From NCBI GenBank assembly GCA_023390675.1, contig JAEWCK010000049.1, forward strand, positions 1 through 35,059: a stretch of 35,059 nucleotides of DNA. Reading direction: 5' to 3'. The notes under the pieces are model-generated. The model saw only the letters and a program-made list of their open reading frames with translations. It had not been told where the DNA came from and ran no database searches. Of this stretch, positions 7,128 to 14,927 are shown piece by piece (positions within the stretch are counted from its first letter, which is position 1; the number at the start of each line of letters is the position of its first letter). Source of the DNA: Pseudomonadota bacterium (GTDB lineage: Bacteria > Pseudomonadota > Alphaproteobacteria > Sphingomonadales > Sphingomonadaceae). A program made the translations under genes and the position numbers.

Positions 7128-7202
7128 TGGGGCGTCGCCAAGTGGTAAGGCAACGGTTTTTGGTACCGTCATTCGCAGGTTCGAATCCTGCCGCCCCAGC
7201 CA
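7128..7202 (+). tRNA. tRNA-Gln (anticodon UUG)
   Basis: A complete 75-base tRNA with encoded CCA. Acceptor arms TGGGGCG (7128-7134) and CGCCCCA (7192-7198), discriminator G7199, CCA 7200-7202. The anticodon stem ACGGT/ACCGT encloses the loop TTTTGGT, anticodon TTG at 7160-7162. The T-arm has GGTTCGAATCC. The downstream 215 bases (7203-7417) contain no gene that I can support. Confidence 0.97.
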
Positions 7203-7276
7203 GGGAGGCCATGTGTGCACGGGATCCGGGATTCCGCACCTTCCGCCGCTCGGTGTAAACGCGACTGTGGAATTCG

Positions 7277-7292
7277 CCGCAGGTCGCTGCAG
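7277..7292. promoter_or_regulatory. Near-copy of the candidate MarR operator
   Basis: CCGCAGGTCGCTGCAG matches the 16-base element between marR and ilvE at 14 positions. It lies 126 bases before the start of the broken DUF4336 gene and may link that gene to the same regulator. Chance similarity in GC-rich DNA cannot be excluded. Confidence 0.3.
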
Positions 7293-7417
7293 CTTTCAAG
7301 TGGTTTCTCTGTCGTCTTCGAGGTGCCTGGCAGAGGCTGATCAGAGGCATCGCCGACAGGTATTTGCCGAGTAACCCGCGCGGCGCTTGCGACTACGACC
7401 CTAACGAGGAGCGCATC

Positions 7418-8115
7418 GTGCTGAAGCACTTGGGACCGGACCTCTGGGTGGCAGACGGCGGGATCGTCTCGTTCTTCGGCTTCGATTATCCGACTCGGAT
7501 GGCGGTGGTGCGTCTGAAGAACGGCGCCTTGTGGATGTGGTCGCCAGTCGAGCTGACCCCGCGCTTGAAGGGCAGGTGCGCGCCTTGGGGCCAGTGCAGC
7601 ACCTCGTGAGCCCCAACAAGCTCCATCACCTTTTCCTGGGCACGTGGCAAAGCGCCTTTCCTCAGGCGCGGATGTGGGGAACCGCCTCGACCATTGCCAA
7701 ATGCAAGGGACTGGACTTCCACGGAACGCTGGGAGACGGGGCTCCGCCGGACTGGGCGGGGCAGATCGATCAGTTCTATTTCACCAACTCTCCTTTCATG
7801 GACGAGCTGACCTTTTTCCACCGCGCTTCACGCACCGCGATTATCGCTGACCTGTCGCAGACTTTCTCGGAAGCCTTTCTCGCGGATCATTGGCCGTGGT
7901 GGCTGCGGCCGATCGCAAGAATGTCGAAAATGGTCGAAGGCTGGGGCTATCCTCCGCTCGATTACCGGACGAGCTTCCGGAACCGCTCCACCGCACGGCC
8001 AAAGATCCGCGCATTGATCGATGCACATCCCGAGCACGTTATCGTCGCGCATGGCGAGATCGTCCGGTCGGGAGGCGAGGTCTTTCTGCGCCGGGCATTT
8101 TCCTGGCTGCTATAG
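7418..8115 (+). pseudogene. DUF4336-domain gene with a one-base frameshift
   Basis: The protein of this family reads without a break only if one C is added to the CCCC run at 7557-7560. The first part, 'VLKHLGPDLWVADGGIVSFFGFDYPTRMAVVRLKNGALWMWSPVELTP', is in one frame; it continues after the missing base as 'ALEGQVRALGPVQHLVSPNKLHHLFLGTWQSAFPQARMWG' in the next. DUF4336 proteins are about 230 residues and have a metallo-beta-lactamase-like fold; their reaction is unknown. The start is GTG at 7418, seven bases after ACGAGGA. Everything else, including 'LVSPNKLHHLFLG' and the C-terminal 'HPEHVIVAHGEIVRSGG', looks intact, so a recent mutation or a sequencing error in a homopolymer is more likely than old decay. 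Confidence 0.85.
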
Positions 8116-8206
8116 TCTCGAGGGGGGAAGTCCCGACATGTTATGACGGCGACGAAGATCGGCGGTCGCATGTCAACGGGACATGCAACGCGCGCAGGCG
8201 CTGCGG

Positions 8207-8962
8207 TCAGGCGAGACGCGCGCTGAGGAGGAAGCGCGCGCGGCTTTCCGCGGACCGGCGGCGAAGTTCCTGAAGCTCGCGCTCTTCATTGGCATCCAGC
8301 ATCGATTCGAGCAGCCGGTTGAAGTGCCGCCGCATCGCCAGGCGGGCGCCGATCGAATCGCGCGCGCGCAACGCATCGAGGATCGCGCGGTGCTCGGCGT
8401 CGCGTGCGGCGCCATCCTGCCTGCAGACCGCAGCGTGGGTCGCACGCACCTCGGGGAGCTCGGTGCGGAGACGCCAGAGCGTGCCAATCATGTAGATGAT
8501 CGCGCGATTGCCCGATGCCGCGGCGATCAGGTTATGGAATTCGCGGTCTGCCTGGTTGATCTCTTCATCGCTCGCGCCATCGTTGCCCATGATCTCGAGC
8601 AACTCGCCCAGCCGCGCGATGTCGGAGTCGGCTATCGTCGTCGCGGCGAGTGCGGCGGCTTCGGCCTCGAACAGCGAACGCGCCTCGGTGAGCTCGAACG
8701 CGCTGACCTTGGGAAGCTGATCGCCGCCGACCCTTGCGTCCTCGGCGCCGCCCGTCACATACACGCCCGCGCCGGTCTTGATCCGGATCCATCCCGCCGC
8801 CTGGAGCGCGATCTCGGCCTCGCGGATCGTGACGCGGCTCACGCCGAAGCGCTCCGAAAGCTCGCGCTCGCCGGGAAGTCGCGAGCCCGGCGGAAACGCA
8901 CCGTCGCGGATCAGGTCGACGATACGGTCGGCGATATCCTGGAATAGCCGGCGCTCAGCCAT
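8207..8962 (-). CDS. FadR/FCD-type GntR regulator of the alginate locus
   Basis: A 251-residue regulator with an N-terminal GntR winged helix ('LPGERELSERFGVSRVTIREAEIALQAAGWIRIKTGAGVYV', residues about 28-69) and a C-terminal FCD ligand domain of the FadR subgroup. Probable metal ligands of FCD are in 'ADREFHNLIAAASGN', 'DAEHRAILDAL' and 'MRRHFNRLL'. Relatives such as UxuR, ExuR and KdgR-like proteins sense uronates or their keto-deoxy products and bind TGGTAT-ATACCA-like sites. It is the last gene of the minus-strand alginate cluster, 95 bases downstream of TonB receptor 1 and behind a hairpin, so it probably has its own promoter. It is the only specific regulator in the locus. Confidence 0.9.
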   Translation of the reverse strand: MAERRLFQDIADRIVDLIRDGAFPPGSRLPGERELSERFGVSRVTIREAEIALQAAGWIRIKTGAGVYVTGGAEDARVGGDQLPKVSAFELTEARSLFEAEAAALAATTIADSDIARLGELLEIMGNDGASDEEINQADREFHNLIAAASGNRAIIYMIGTLWRLRTELPEVRATHAAVCRQDGAARDAEHRAILDALRARDSIGARLAMRRHFNRLLESMLDANEERELQELRRRSAESRARFLLSARLA

Positions 8963-9006
8963 TGCCGCGTTTCTTCCCCATTTGGCCCGAACTTGTCATA
9001 CCGCTT

Positions 9007-9049
9007 CGCGCCTCATTGGCAAGCTGGAGGGCCGGACCAGTGAGGCGCG
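9007..9049 (-). terminator. Stem-loop after TonB receptor 1
   Basis: CGCGCCTCA (9007-9015) and TGAGGCGCG (9041-9049) form a 9-bp perfect stem, with CTGG/CCAG pairing possible inside. It begins eight bases after the receptor's stop codon. No T-run follows, so it may be a weak or Rho-assisted terminator or an mRNA end stabiliser that separates the receptor from the GntR gene. Confidence 0.4.
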
Positions 9050-9057
9050 CATGAGCG

Positions 9058-11940
9058 TCACAGCCGCACGCGCAGTCCGACGAAGTAGCGCGGCCCGTAA
9101 TAGTGATATTGGCGCGTGCTGCCCTGGACCGGCATGTAGGTGACCTTGGGCTCGTCGAAGATGTTGATCGCCTCGAAGCGCAGCGACGTGTTTTTCATCA
9201 GATCCAGCGAGGCGCGCACGTCGACGGTGTTGTTGCCCTCGACATAGCGCAGCTGCGTGTTGCCGCCGACAAAGTCCTGATAATAGTTCGAGCGGTAGTT
9301 GTAGATGCCCTGGATCGAGAACGGCCCGGTCTCGTAATAGGCCTGGGCCGATATGACATGGCGCGAATAGCCGCTGATATTGGCGGGCGGGATGATCCCC
9401 GGCGTAGTCGTGCCGGTGACCGGATCGAACACGTCGCCGAGGCTGATGTCATAGGTCTTGAAGTCCGAATCGGCGAAATTGTAGCTTACCTTGAAGCCCA
9501 GGCCGTCGAGGGGCTTGGGCAGCCAGCTCAGGCGGTGCGCCGCGGTCAGCTCGAGGCCCCATATGCGGCTCTGGTCGCTGCTGTTCTGGGTTTGGGTGAC
9601 CGGGATCGTCACCGCCGTCCCGCCGATATTATAATCCTCGTCGATCACGACCGGGACGAACCCGCCGGTGAACTTCTTGTAGTAGAGCGTCGCCGAGAAC
9701 AGCGAATCCCGGTTGGGATACCATTCGAGCGCGAGATCGCCGTTCCACGACATCAGCGGCTGGAGCCGCGGGCTGCCGTTGGCGGTGATGTTGTCGATCG
9801 CGTCCTCGATCGACGTGAACGCCGTCCCGCTCTCGAGCGAGATCGAGCGCCCCGCGCCGAGGCTGCTCGGCGCCGGCTTGGACATCGCGCGATAGACCGC
9901 CGCGCGAAGCACCAGATCGTCCTTCAAATCGAAGATCGCATTGACGCTGGGCAGCCAGCGCGTGGTGGCATTCTTGATCGTCACGGTGGTGAAGTCGCCG
10001 GTCTCGACCAGGCGGATGCTCCCGTCAGGATTGGTGACCACGTCGAGATCGCTGCGCAACCCGTTTGAAGTGTCCTCGGTGCGCACGACGCGGACGCCGA
10101 AATTGCCGCGCACGGGCAGATTGCCCAGACTGCCGCGATATTCGCCCATCACATAGCCGGCATAGGTGCGCTCGATCACGTCGCGATTGGCGACCGAGCG
10201 GACGTCGTCGTTGCGGCCCGGATCCACCGCGCCGGCATATTCGGCGAACAGGCAATTGGGATCGAAGGTCGCCCAGTGGGTGATCGTGTTGCCATCGGCC
10301 GCCGCGAGGAAGCTGGTCTGGGGGAATTGCGCGCGGCAGAGCTGGTTGATCCGCCGGTCTTCGGTGATCGCAGGGTTGAGGTTGAATTCCTTGCGGTCGT
10401 CATAGTCGTTGTACTTGAGCTCGGACACGCGGCCGCCCGCGGAGAGGGCGCTCAGGAACCCGTCCATCTCGTACCGGGCGTCGATGCGGCCCGCGACGAT
10501 CTTGTTGTAGCGGCGGCTCTCGTCGCGCCGCATACGCGCGTCGTCCCAGAACAAGGCGTGGTTATCGAGGTTGAAGCGCGGGTCGATAGTCACCGTCGGC
10601 GCGAAGTTCCCCGGCAGCACTTCGTAATGATAGGGAATGCGCTGGTTGTTGATCGCGGTCGTGGCGTTGAACACGTCCTTTGGGTCGGTGCGCAGACGCG
10701 CGTTGCGCTCGATCTCGATGCGGATCGTGCGCGAGAAGGATCCGTCGGCCGTGATCGAGAAGCGGTCGGTCGGCTTCCACGCGACCGAGGCGCCGCCGCC
10801 CATATATTCCTCGTTGCGCGAAAGCTCGGCCGCGGTCGACTCGAGCGAGCTCTTGCCGTCGAGGCTGGTGATCACATGGTCTTCGTTGAAGACCACGTTG
10901 GTCAGCCCGTAGCGCATCTCGGACATGTTGAGATCGCGGCGGTGCTCGGTGAACAGCCGGGTCGAGTATTGATAGTCGAGATTGATATCGAGCGTGTCGC
11001 TCGGCTGCCATTGCAGCGCGCCGAAAAAGGCGTCGCGCTTGTCGTCCTCGCGGATCTGGCGCCATGCGATCGAATTGGGGGCGAGATAAAAGGGCGTGCC
11101 CGTCAGCGCCTGCGCGCGCGTCACCGCAGTGCAATTGTTGTTGGCGACGACGATGGTCGCGTTGCACGCGGTCCAGGTCGAACTGCCGGCGACGGTCTCC
11201 TCGGGGTTGCTCCCCTGGTTGCGCTGGAACCCGAGCGAAATGCCGAAGCGACCGAGCCCGCCCAGATCGAACTGATCGACATAGCTCGCCGTGCCGCGCC
11301 AGCCGAGGCCCCCGCTGCCGATGATGCGGTCGCCATAGGGATTGAAGCTGCCCTTGGCCTCGAGCTGGATACGGCGGCCCTTAACGTCGAGCGGGCGCAG
11401 CGTGCCGAGCTCGATCGTGCCGGCGACGCCGCCTTCAACCAAACTCGCCTGCTGCGACTTGTAGATCTTGATCTGATTGATCAGCTCGGAGGGGAACTGG
11501 TTGAAATTGACAGCACGGTCGCCACTACCGTTGGTCGCCTCGCGCCCGTTGAAGGTCGAATTGCTGAGAAAGGGGCCGAGGCCGCGCAGCGCGATCTCGG
11601 AAGCGTCGCCCTTCTCGCGGTGCGTGGTCGCGCCGGTGATCGTCTGGATCGCCTGGCCGACCGATAGCGCCGGCAAGTCGCCGATATCGTCGGATGAAAG
11701 CGCGTCGACGATCGCGGTCTCGTTCTTCTTTGTCGCGATCGAGGTCTGGATCGTCTCGCGGATGCCCGAGACTACGATTTCGTTCTCGCCGCTGGTCTCA
11801 ACCTGGCTCGGCGCCTGCGCGGTGCTGTCCTGCGCGAAGGCCGGCGTTGCGGCGAGCGCGGCGAGCCCCGCCCCGGCAAGCAGCGCCACACGCGCCCCGA
11901 TGGAATTGCGATTGAATGCAGGATTTTGCGCAGCGCGCAT
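9058..11940 (-). CDS. TonB-dependent outer-membrane receptor 1 (alginate locus)
   Basis: A 960-residue receptor of the TonB-Xanth-Caul carbohydrate group. A signal peptide ends at 'ATPAFA' (about residue 36); 'ENEIVVSGIRETI' is the TonB-box-like segment; the plug includes 'DLPALSVGQAIQTITGATT', 'ALRGLGPFLSNSTFNGREA' and 'SLVEGGVAGTIELGTLRPLD'; the barrel runs to the C-terminal aromatic strand 'YFVGLRVRL', correct for BAM recognition. Such receptors import oligosaccharides using TonB energy. Located between the lyase operon and the GntR gene on the same strand, with its own 96-base upstream region that holds a perfect palindrome, so it is likely induced by alginate oligomers. Its plug differs clearly from that of receptor 2, which suggests different oligomer preferences. 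Confidence 0.93.
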   Translation of the reverse strand: MRAAQNPAFNRNSIGARVALLAGAGLAALAATPAFAQDSTAQAPSQVETSGENEIVVSGIRETIQTSIATKKNETAIVDALSSDDIGDLPALSVGQAIQTITGATTHREKGDASEIALRGLGPFLSNSTFNGREATNGSGDRAVNFNQFPSELINQIKIYKSQQASLVEGGVAGTIELGTLRPLDVKGRRIQLEAKGSFNPYGDRIIGSGGLGWRGTASYVDQFDLGGLGRFGISLGFQRNQGSNPEETVAGSSTWTACNATIVVANNNCTAVTRAQALTGTPFYLAPNSIAWRQIREDDKRDAFFGALQWQPSDTLDINLDYQYSTRLFTEHRRDLNMSEMRYGLTNVVFNEDHVITSLDGKSSLESTAAELSRNEEYMGGGASVAWKPTDRFSITADGSFSRTIRIEIERNARLRTDPKDVFNATTAINNQRIPYHYEVLPGNFAPTVTIDPRFNLDNHALFWDDARMRRDESRRYNKIVAGRIDARYEMDGFLSALSAGGRVSELKYNDYDDRKEFNLNPAITEDRRINQLCRAQFPQTSFLAAADGNTITHWATFDPNCLFAEYAGAVDPGRNDDVRSVANRDVIERTYAGYVMGEYRGSLGNLPVRGNFGVRVVRTEDTSNGLRSDLDVVTNPDGSIRLVETGDFTTVTIKNATTRWLPSVNAIFDLKDDLVLRAAVYRAMSKPAPSSLGAGRSISLESGTAFTSIEDAIDNITANGSPRLQPLMSWNGDLALEWYPNRDSLFSATLYYKKFTGGFVPVVIDEDYNIGGTAVTIPVTQTQNSSDQSRIWGLELTAAHRLSWLPKPLDGLGFKVSYNFADSDFKTYDISLGDVFDPVTGTTTPGIIPPANISGYSRHVISAQAYYETGPFSIQGIYNYRSNYYQDFVGGNTQLRYVEGNNTVDVRASLDLMKNTSLRFEAINIFDEPKVTYMPVQGSTRQYHYYGPRYFVGLRVRL

Positions 11941-11983
11941 CGATGCCTCTCCCGAGTCTTTATTGTTTGCCAGTAATGCTGAC

Positions 11984-12004
11984 TTGGCTAGCCAAAACTG
12001 TCAA
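11984..12004 (-). promoter_or_regulatory. Promoter/operator of TonB receptor 1
   Basis: On the minus strand TTGACA (12004-11999) is a good -35 box, and three bases later comes the perfect 12-base palindrome TTGGCTAGCCAA (11995-11984), where a repressor would block the promoter. The -10 region is weak. A further ATTGGTATGG (12009-12018, plus strand) contains the TGGTATG half-site seen before the PL6 gene. Binding of the GntR protein is inferred. Confidence 0.45.
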
Positions 12005-12026
12005 GCAAATTGGTATGGATATTGTG

Positions 12027-12041
12027 CCTGACGCGGTCAGG
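12027..12041 (-). terminator. Small hairpin over the end of the lyase operon
   Basis: CCTGAC-GCG-GTCAGG forms a 6-bp stem that covers the stop codon of the SGNH gene, the last of the operon. No T-run. It could mark the transcript end, but it is short and may be chance. Confidence 0.25.
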
Positions 12042-12885
12042 GCAGAAGCTGGCTCCGCAGATCGGGCGCCACCGCGGCGAGATCGCGGGCTACCAGCCGC
12101 GCGATGACCTCGGCGCCGACATCGCCCAGATGCGTGTAGTCGAACTTGCGGGTGATCGTGCCGCGCGGCGCCTTGGGATCGGCGGGCGGGGCGGGATGGA
12201 CCTCCGGCGCGGGCTTGGGCGGAAGCGTGGAGCCCGCCTCCGCCGCCGCGAGCTCCTCCGCGCTCGGCGGCACCTGCGCGAGTTGGGTCGCATCGCGCGC
12301 GCCCATCTTCTGGACCAGCGCCGCGCTACGCGCATTGAGATCGACCAGCGGCACTTGCATCTCGGCGGCGACCTTGCGGACCTGATCGGACCAGGAAGCG
12401 AGCGTGTTCTGGAGCTTGCCCTGCTTGAACTCGCGGCGCGTGAGCGGCGTCAGCAGCACCGGAATGGCGCCGGCTGCGCGCACCTCCTCGACGAACCTGC
12501 GCAGATTGGCGGGGAATTCGGTGGTCTGCTCGGTCCAGCGCTCGGACTTGCTCGACTGGTCGTTGTGGCCGAACTGGATCAGCACATAGGTGGCGCGATA
12601 GCCCGGCACGCGTGCCTCGGCGAGTGCGATGGCCCACGATCCTTCCTGGCGATAGCTGCGCGTCGAACGCCCGCCGCGCCCGGCATTGAGGCAGGCGACC
12701 GAAGATTTGACGTGGTGCATGCAAAAAGCTGACGCCCAGCCGCTGTGCGGCGCCATCGTCGAATCCCCGACCAGAATGATCTTGTACGGATCGAGATGCG
12801 GCGCGTCGGTGCGTTCGCGCGTCTGCGCGGTGGCCGGCGACGCCGCGAGCGCCAGCGCCGCGCCCGCGAGCATCCAGGCGTTCAT
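12037..12885 (-). CDS. Exported SGNH/GDSL acetylesterase (rhamnogalacturonan-acetylesterase type)
   Basis: A 282-residue SGNH hydrolase with a signal peptide (cleavage after 'SPATA', about residue 20). Block I is 'IILVGDSTMAPHSGW' with the nucleophile Ser42, block II is 'LNAGRGGRSTRSY', block III is 'LIQFGHND' with Asn108, and block V is 'KFDYTHLGDVG' with Asp249 and His252; the catalytic set is complete. The family removes O-acetyl groups from pectin-like polysaccharides. A proline-rich insert ('PPKPAPEVHPAPPADPKAPRG', about 222-242) precedes block V. It is the last gene of the PL6-PL17-MFS-SDR operon, eight bases after the SDR stop, so removal of acetyl groups from bacterial alginate is the natural inference; other acetylated uronans are possible. 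Start ATG 12885 is set by the signal peptide. Confidence 0.88.
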   Translation of the reverse strand: MNAWMLAGAALALAASPATAQTRERTDAPHLDPYKIILVGDSTMAPHSGWASAFCMHHVKSSVACLNAGRGGRSTRSYRQEGSWAIALAEARVPGYRATYVLIQFGHNDQSSKSERWTEQTTEFPANLRRFVEEVRAAGAIPVLLTPLTRREFKQGKLQNTLASWSDQVRKVAAEMQVPLVDLNARSAALVQKMGARDATQLAQVPPSAEELAAAEAGSTLPPKPAPEVHPAPPADPKAPRGTITRKFDYTHLGDVGAEVIARLVARDLAAVAPDLRSQLLP

Positions 12886-12893
12886 CCTCACCC

Positions 12894-13646
12894 TCACGAG
12901 AAGCCGAGCCCGCCGTTTACGTCGAGATTGACGCCCGCGAGGAAGGCTCCCTCGTCCGAGGCGAGGAAGGCAATGCAGTCGGCGACGTCGTCGGGATGGC
13001 CTTCGCGGCGCAGCGGCGTGTTGTTCGCCGTTGCGGCGCGGCCCTCGGGCTTCGAGAAGATGTCGTGGAAGCTCGTGCCGATCAGCCCCGGGCATACGGC
13101 GTTGACGCGGATGCCCTGCGGGCCGAACTCCTTGGCCCAGGCGCGTGTCAGCGTCATCAGCGCGCCCTTGGCGGTCGCGTAGATAGACGCGCCAGGACCG
13201 CCACCGTCGCGGCCGGCGAGCGATGACACGTTCACGATCGCGCCGCCTTTGCCCATCAGCGGCTTGACCGCCTTGGTGACGAGGAAGGCGGATTTGAGGT
13301 TGAGCGTCATGACATGGTCGAAAAAGGCCTCGTCCATCTCCTCGATCGTCTTGCGCGCGACCATGCCGCCCGCGAGGTTGACGAGGATGTCGATCCGCTC
13401 GCCGAACTCGGCGCGCACGGCGTCGATCATCGCGGTCACTTGGGCGGGGTCGGTCACGTCGGCGCGGAACACCGCCGCGGTGCCCCCGGCCTCGCGGATC
13501 TCCTTCGCGGTCGCCTCGGCCGAATCCTTGTCGTTGGCATAATTGATCGCAACCCTGGCGCCTTCGCGCGCGAGACGGAGCGAAACCGAACGGCCGATAT
13601 CGCGGCCGCCGCCGGTGACCAGCGCGACCTTGTTGGACAGATTCAT
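12894..13646 (-). CDS. SDR oxidoreductase, probable DEH reductase
   Basis: A 250-residue short-chain dehydrogenase/reductase. The cofactor motif is 'TGGGRDIG' (11-18), with Asp in place of the usual Gly of TGxxxGxG; 'NLAGG' (90-94) follows; catalytic Asn116, Ser141 or 142, Tyr156 and Lys160 (YATAK) are present. In Sphingomonas alginate degraders, SDR enzymes (A1-R, A1-R') reduce DEH (4-deoxy-L-erythro-5-hexoseulose uronate) to 2-keto-3-deoxygluconate with NAD(P)H; the position between the MFS transporter and the esterase in a PL6/PL17 operon makes this the best role. It starts three bases after the MFS stop codon. Cofactor preference cannot be read with confidence. Confidence 0.88.
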   Translation of the reverse strand: MNLSNKVALVTGGGRDIGRSVSLRLAREGARVAINYANDKDSAEATAKEIREAGGTAAVFRADVTDPAQVTAMIDAVRAEFGERIDILVNLAGGMVARKTIEEMDEAFFDHVMTLNLKSAFLVTKAVKPLMGKGGAIVNVSSLAGRDGGGPGASIYATAKGALMTLTRAWAKEFGPQGIRVNAVCPGLIGTSFHDIFSKPEGRAATANNTPLRREGHPDDVADCIAFLASDEGAFLAGVNLDVNGGLGFS

Positions 13647-13649
13647 GGA

Positions 13650-14927
13650 CTACCTCTGTATGGGTTGGACGGGGGCGGCCCGGCCGCCGAGCAGCCAGAC
13701 CGAAACGATAGCGACCGGCACCAGCCCGGCGGCGATCGCGAAGATCGGCGCGAAGCTCACCTTGGTGAGCTCGGGCACCAGCCAGGTGGTGATCAACGTG
13801 CCGGCGACCGCGGCGGTCCCGCTGATCCCGGCGAGCGAGCCGACGGTGCCGCCGCCGAAATAGTCGGCGGGCAGCGTCTGGATGTTGTTGATCGCGACCT
13901 GGAAGCCGAACAGGATGACCGCGATCAGCAGCACGGCGTAGAGCGGATCGCTCGCCTGCGTCGTGAGCACAAGCGGCGGCAGCATGATCGCGCCGCCGAG
14001 CGTGATCGCGACGCGGCGGGCGTTGAGCGCGGTCCAGCCGCGCGCGATCATCGCCCCCGAAAGCCAGCCGCCCGATAGGCTGCCGAGCATCGCACCGACA
14101 TAGGGCACCCAGGCGAAGAAGCCGATCTGCTTGACGTCGAAGCCGAAGGTCTCGGCAAGGTAGATCGGCAGCCACGACACGAACAGCCACCAGATCGGAT
14201 CGAGGAAGAAGCGCGCGGCGATGACGCTCCAGCTCTCGCGATGGCGCAGCATCTGCGAGAAGCCGGGAGCATAGCCGACGATCGCCGCAGTCGCCGCGAT
14301 GTCGTCGGCGCCGCTCCCGCCCAGAATATGCGCGCGCTCCCTGGCGCTCAGCCAGGGATGCGCATCGGGGTCCGAGCGATAGAGCCACAGCCAAGGCAGC
14401 AGCCACAGCCCGCCGAGCAGAGCGATCACCACGAAGGTGCCCTGCCAGCCGAGGCTGACGAAGAGCAGAGCGACGAACGGCGCCGAGATGATCCCGCCCA
14501 GCGACGCGCCGGCGTTGAAGATGCCCTGCGCGAAAGCCCGCTCGCGCGCCGGGAACCACAAGGCATTGGCCTTGGCCGCGCCGGGCCAGTTGCCTGCCTC
14601 ACCGAGCCCGAGGGTCGCGCGGAGCACCGCGAACAGTCCCAGGCTCCGCACCACCGAGTGCAGCCCGATCGACAGCGACCACACCACGATCGAGAGCGCG
14701 AAGCCCAGCCGCGTCCCGATCACGTCGAACAGCCGCCCGAACAACGCCTGGCCGCAGGCGTAGGCGAGCATGAAGATCGTCACGAGCAGCGCGTAATCGG
14801 CCTTGTCGGCGCCGATGTCCTTCGAAACGGCGGGCCACATCACCGCGAGCGCGTTGCGGTCGATATAGTTGATCACCGTGGCGAGCGCGATCAGGCCGAT
14901 CACGAACCAGCGCAGGTTGCCCTTCAT
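13650..14927 (-). CDS. MFS transporter, hexuronate/anion-cation symporter type
   Basis: A 425-residue, 12-helix major facilitator of the anion:cation symporter (ExuT/GudP-like) family. Signatures: 'INYIDRNALAVMWPAVSKD' in helix 1 and the loop after it, and 'GLGEAGNWPGAAKANALWFP' in helix 4, both typical of the hexuronate group. In alginate clusters this type carries unsaturated monouronate or DEH across the inner membrane. Its ATG (14927) overlaps the stop of the PL17 gene (14924) by four bases, so the lyase and the transporter are translationally coupled. There is no ABC oligomer importer in the window, which fits breakdown to monomers in the periplasm. Confidence 0.92.
   Translation of the reverse strand: MKGNLRWFVIGLIALATVINYIDRNALAVMWPAVSKDIGADKADYALLVTIFMLAYACGQALFGRLFDVIGTRLGFALSIVVWSLSIGLHSVVRSLGLFAVLRATLGLGEAGNWPGAAKANALWFPARERAFAQGIFNAGASLGGIISAPFVALLFVSLGWQGTFVVIALLGGLWLLPWLWLYRSDPDAHPWLSARERAHILGGSGADDIAATAAIVGYAPGFSQMLRHRESWSVIAARFFLDPIWWLFVSWLPIYLAETFGFDVKQIGFFAWVPYVGAMLGSLSGGWLSGAMIARGWTALNARRVAITLGGAIMLPPLVLTTQASDPLYAVLLIAVILFGFQVAINNIQTLPADYFGGGTVGSLAGISGTAAVAGTLITTWLVPELTKVSFAPIFAIAAGLVPVAIVSVWLLGGRAAPVQPIQR

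Noticed and set aside
6517..7429. Minus-strand frames over the tRNA-Gln gene with 'AGAAGFEPAND' and 'GWGGRIRTCE'
   Set aside because: These peptides are the well-known false translations of tRNA genes and their flanks; the tRNA on the plus strand explains them.
9103..11667. Long plus-strand frames (321 and 463 codons) opposite TonB receptor 1
   Set aside because: They are antisense to a receptor with clear signal peptide, plug and barrel motifs; they are rich in Arg, Asp and Ala as expected from the complementary strand of GC-rich codons.
12037..14559. A continuous 840-codon minus-strand frame across the MFS, SDR and SGNH genes
   Set aside because: Only its last third (from ATG 12885) is a real gene, the SGNH esterase. 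The rest is out of frame with the well-supported MFS and SDR proteins and has the arginine-rich make-up of GC-rich shadow frames.
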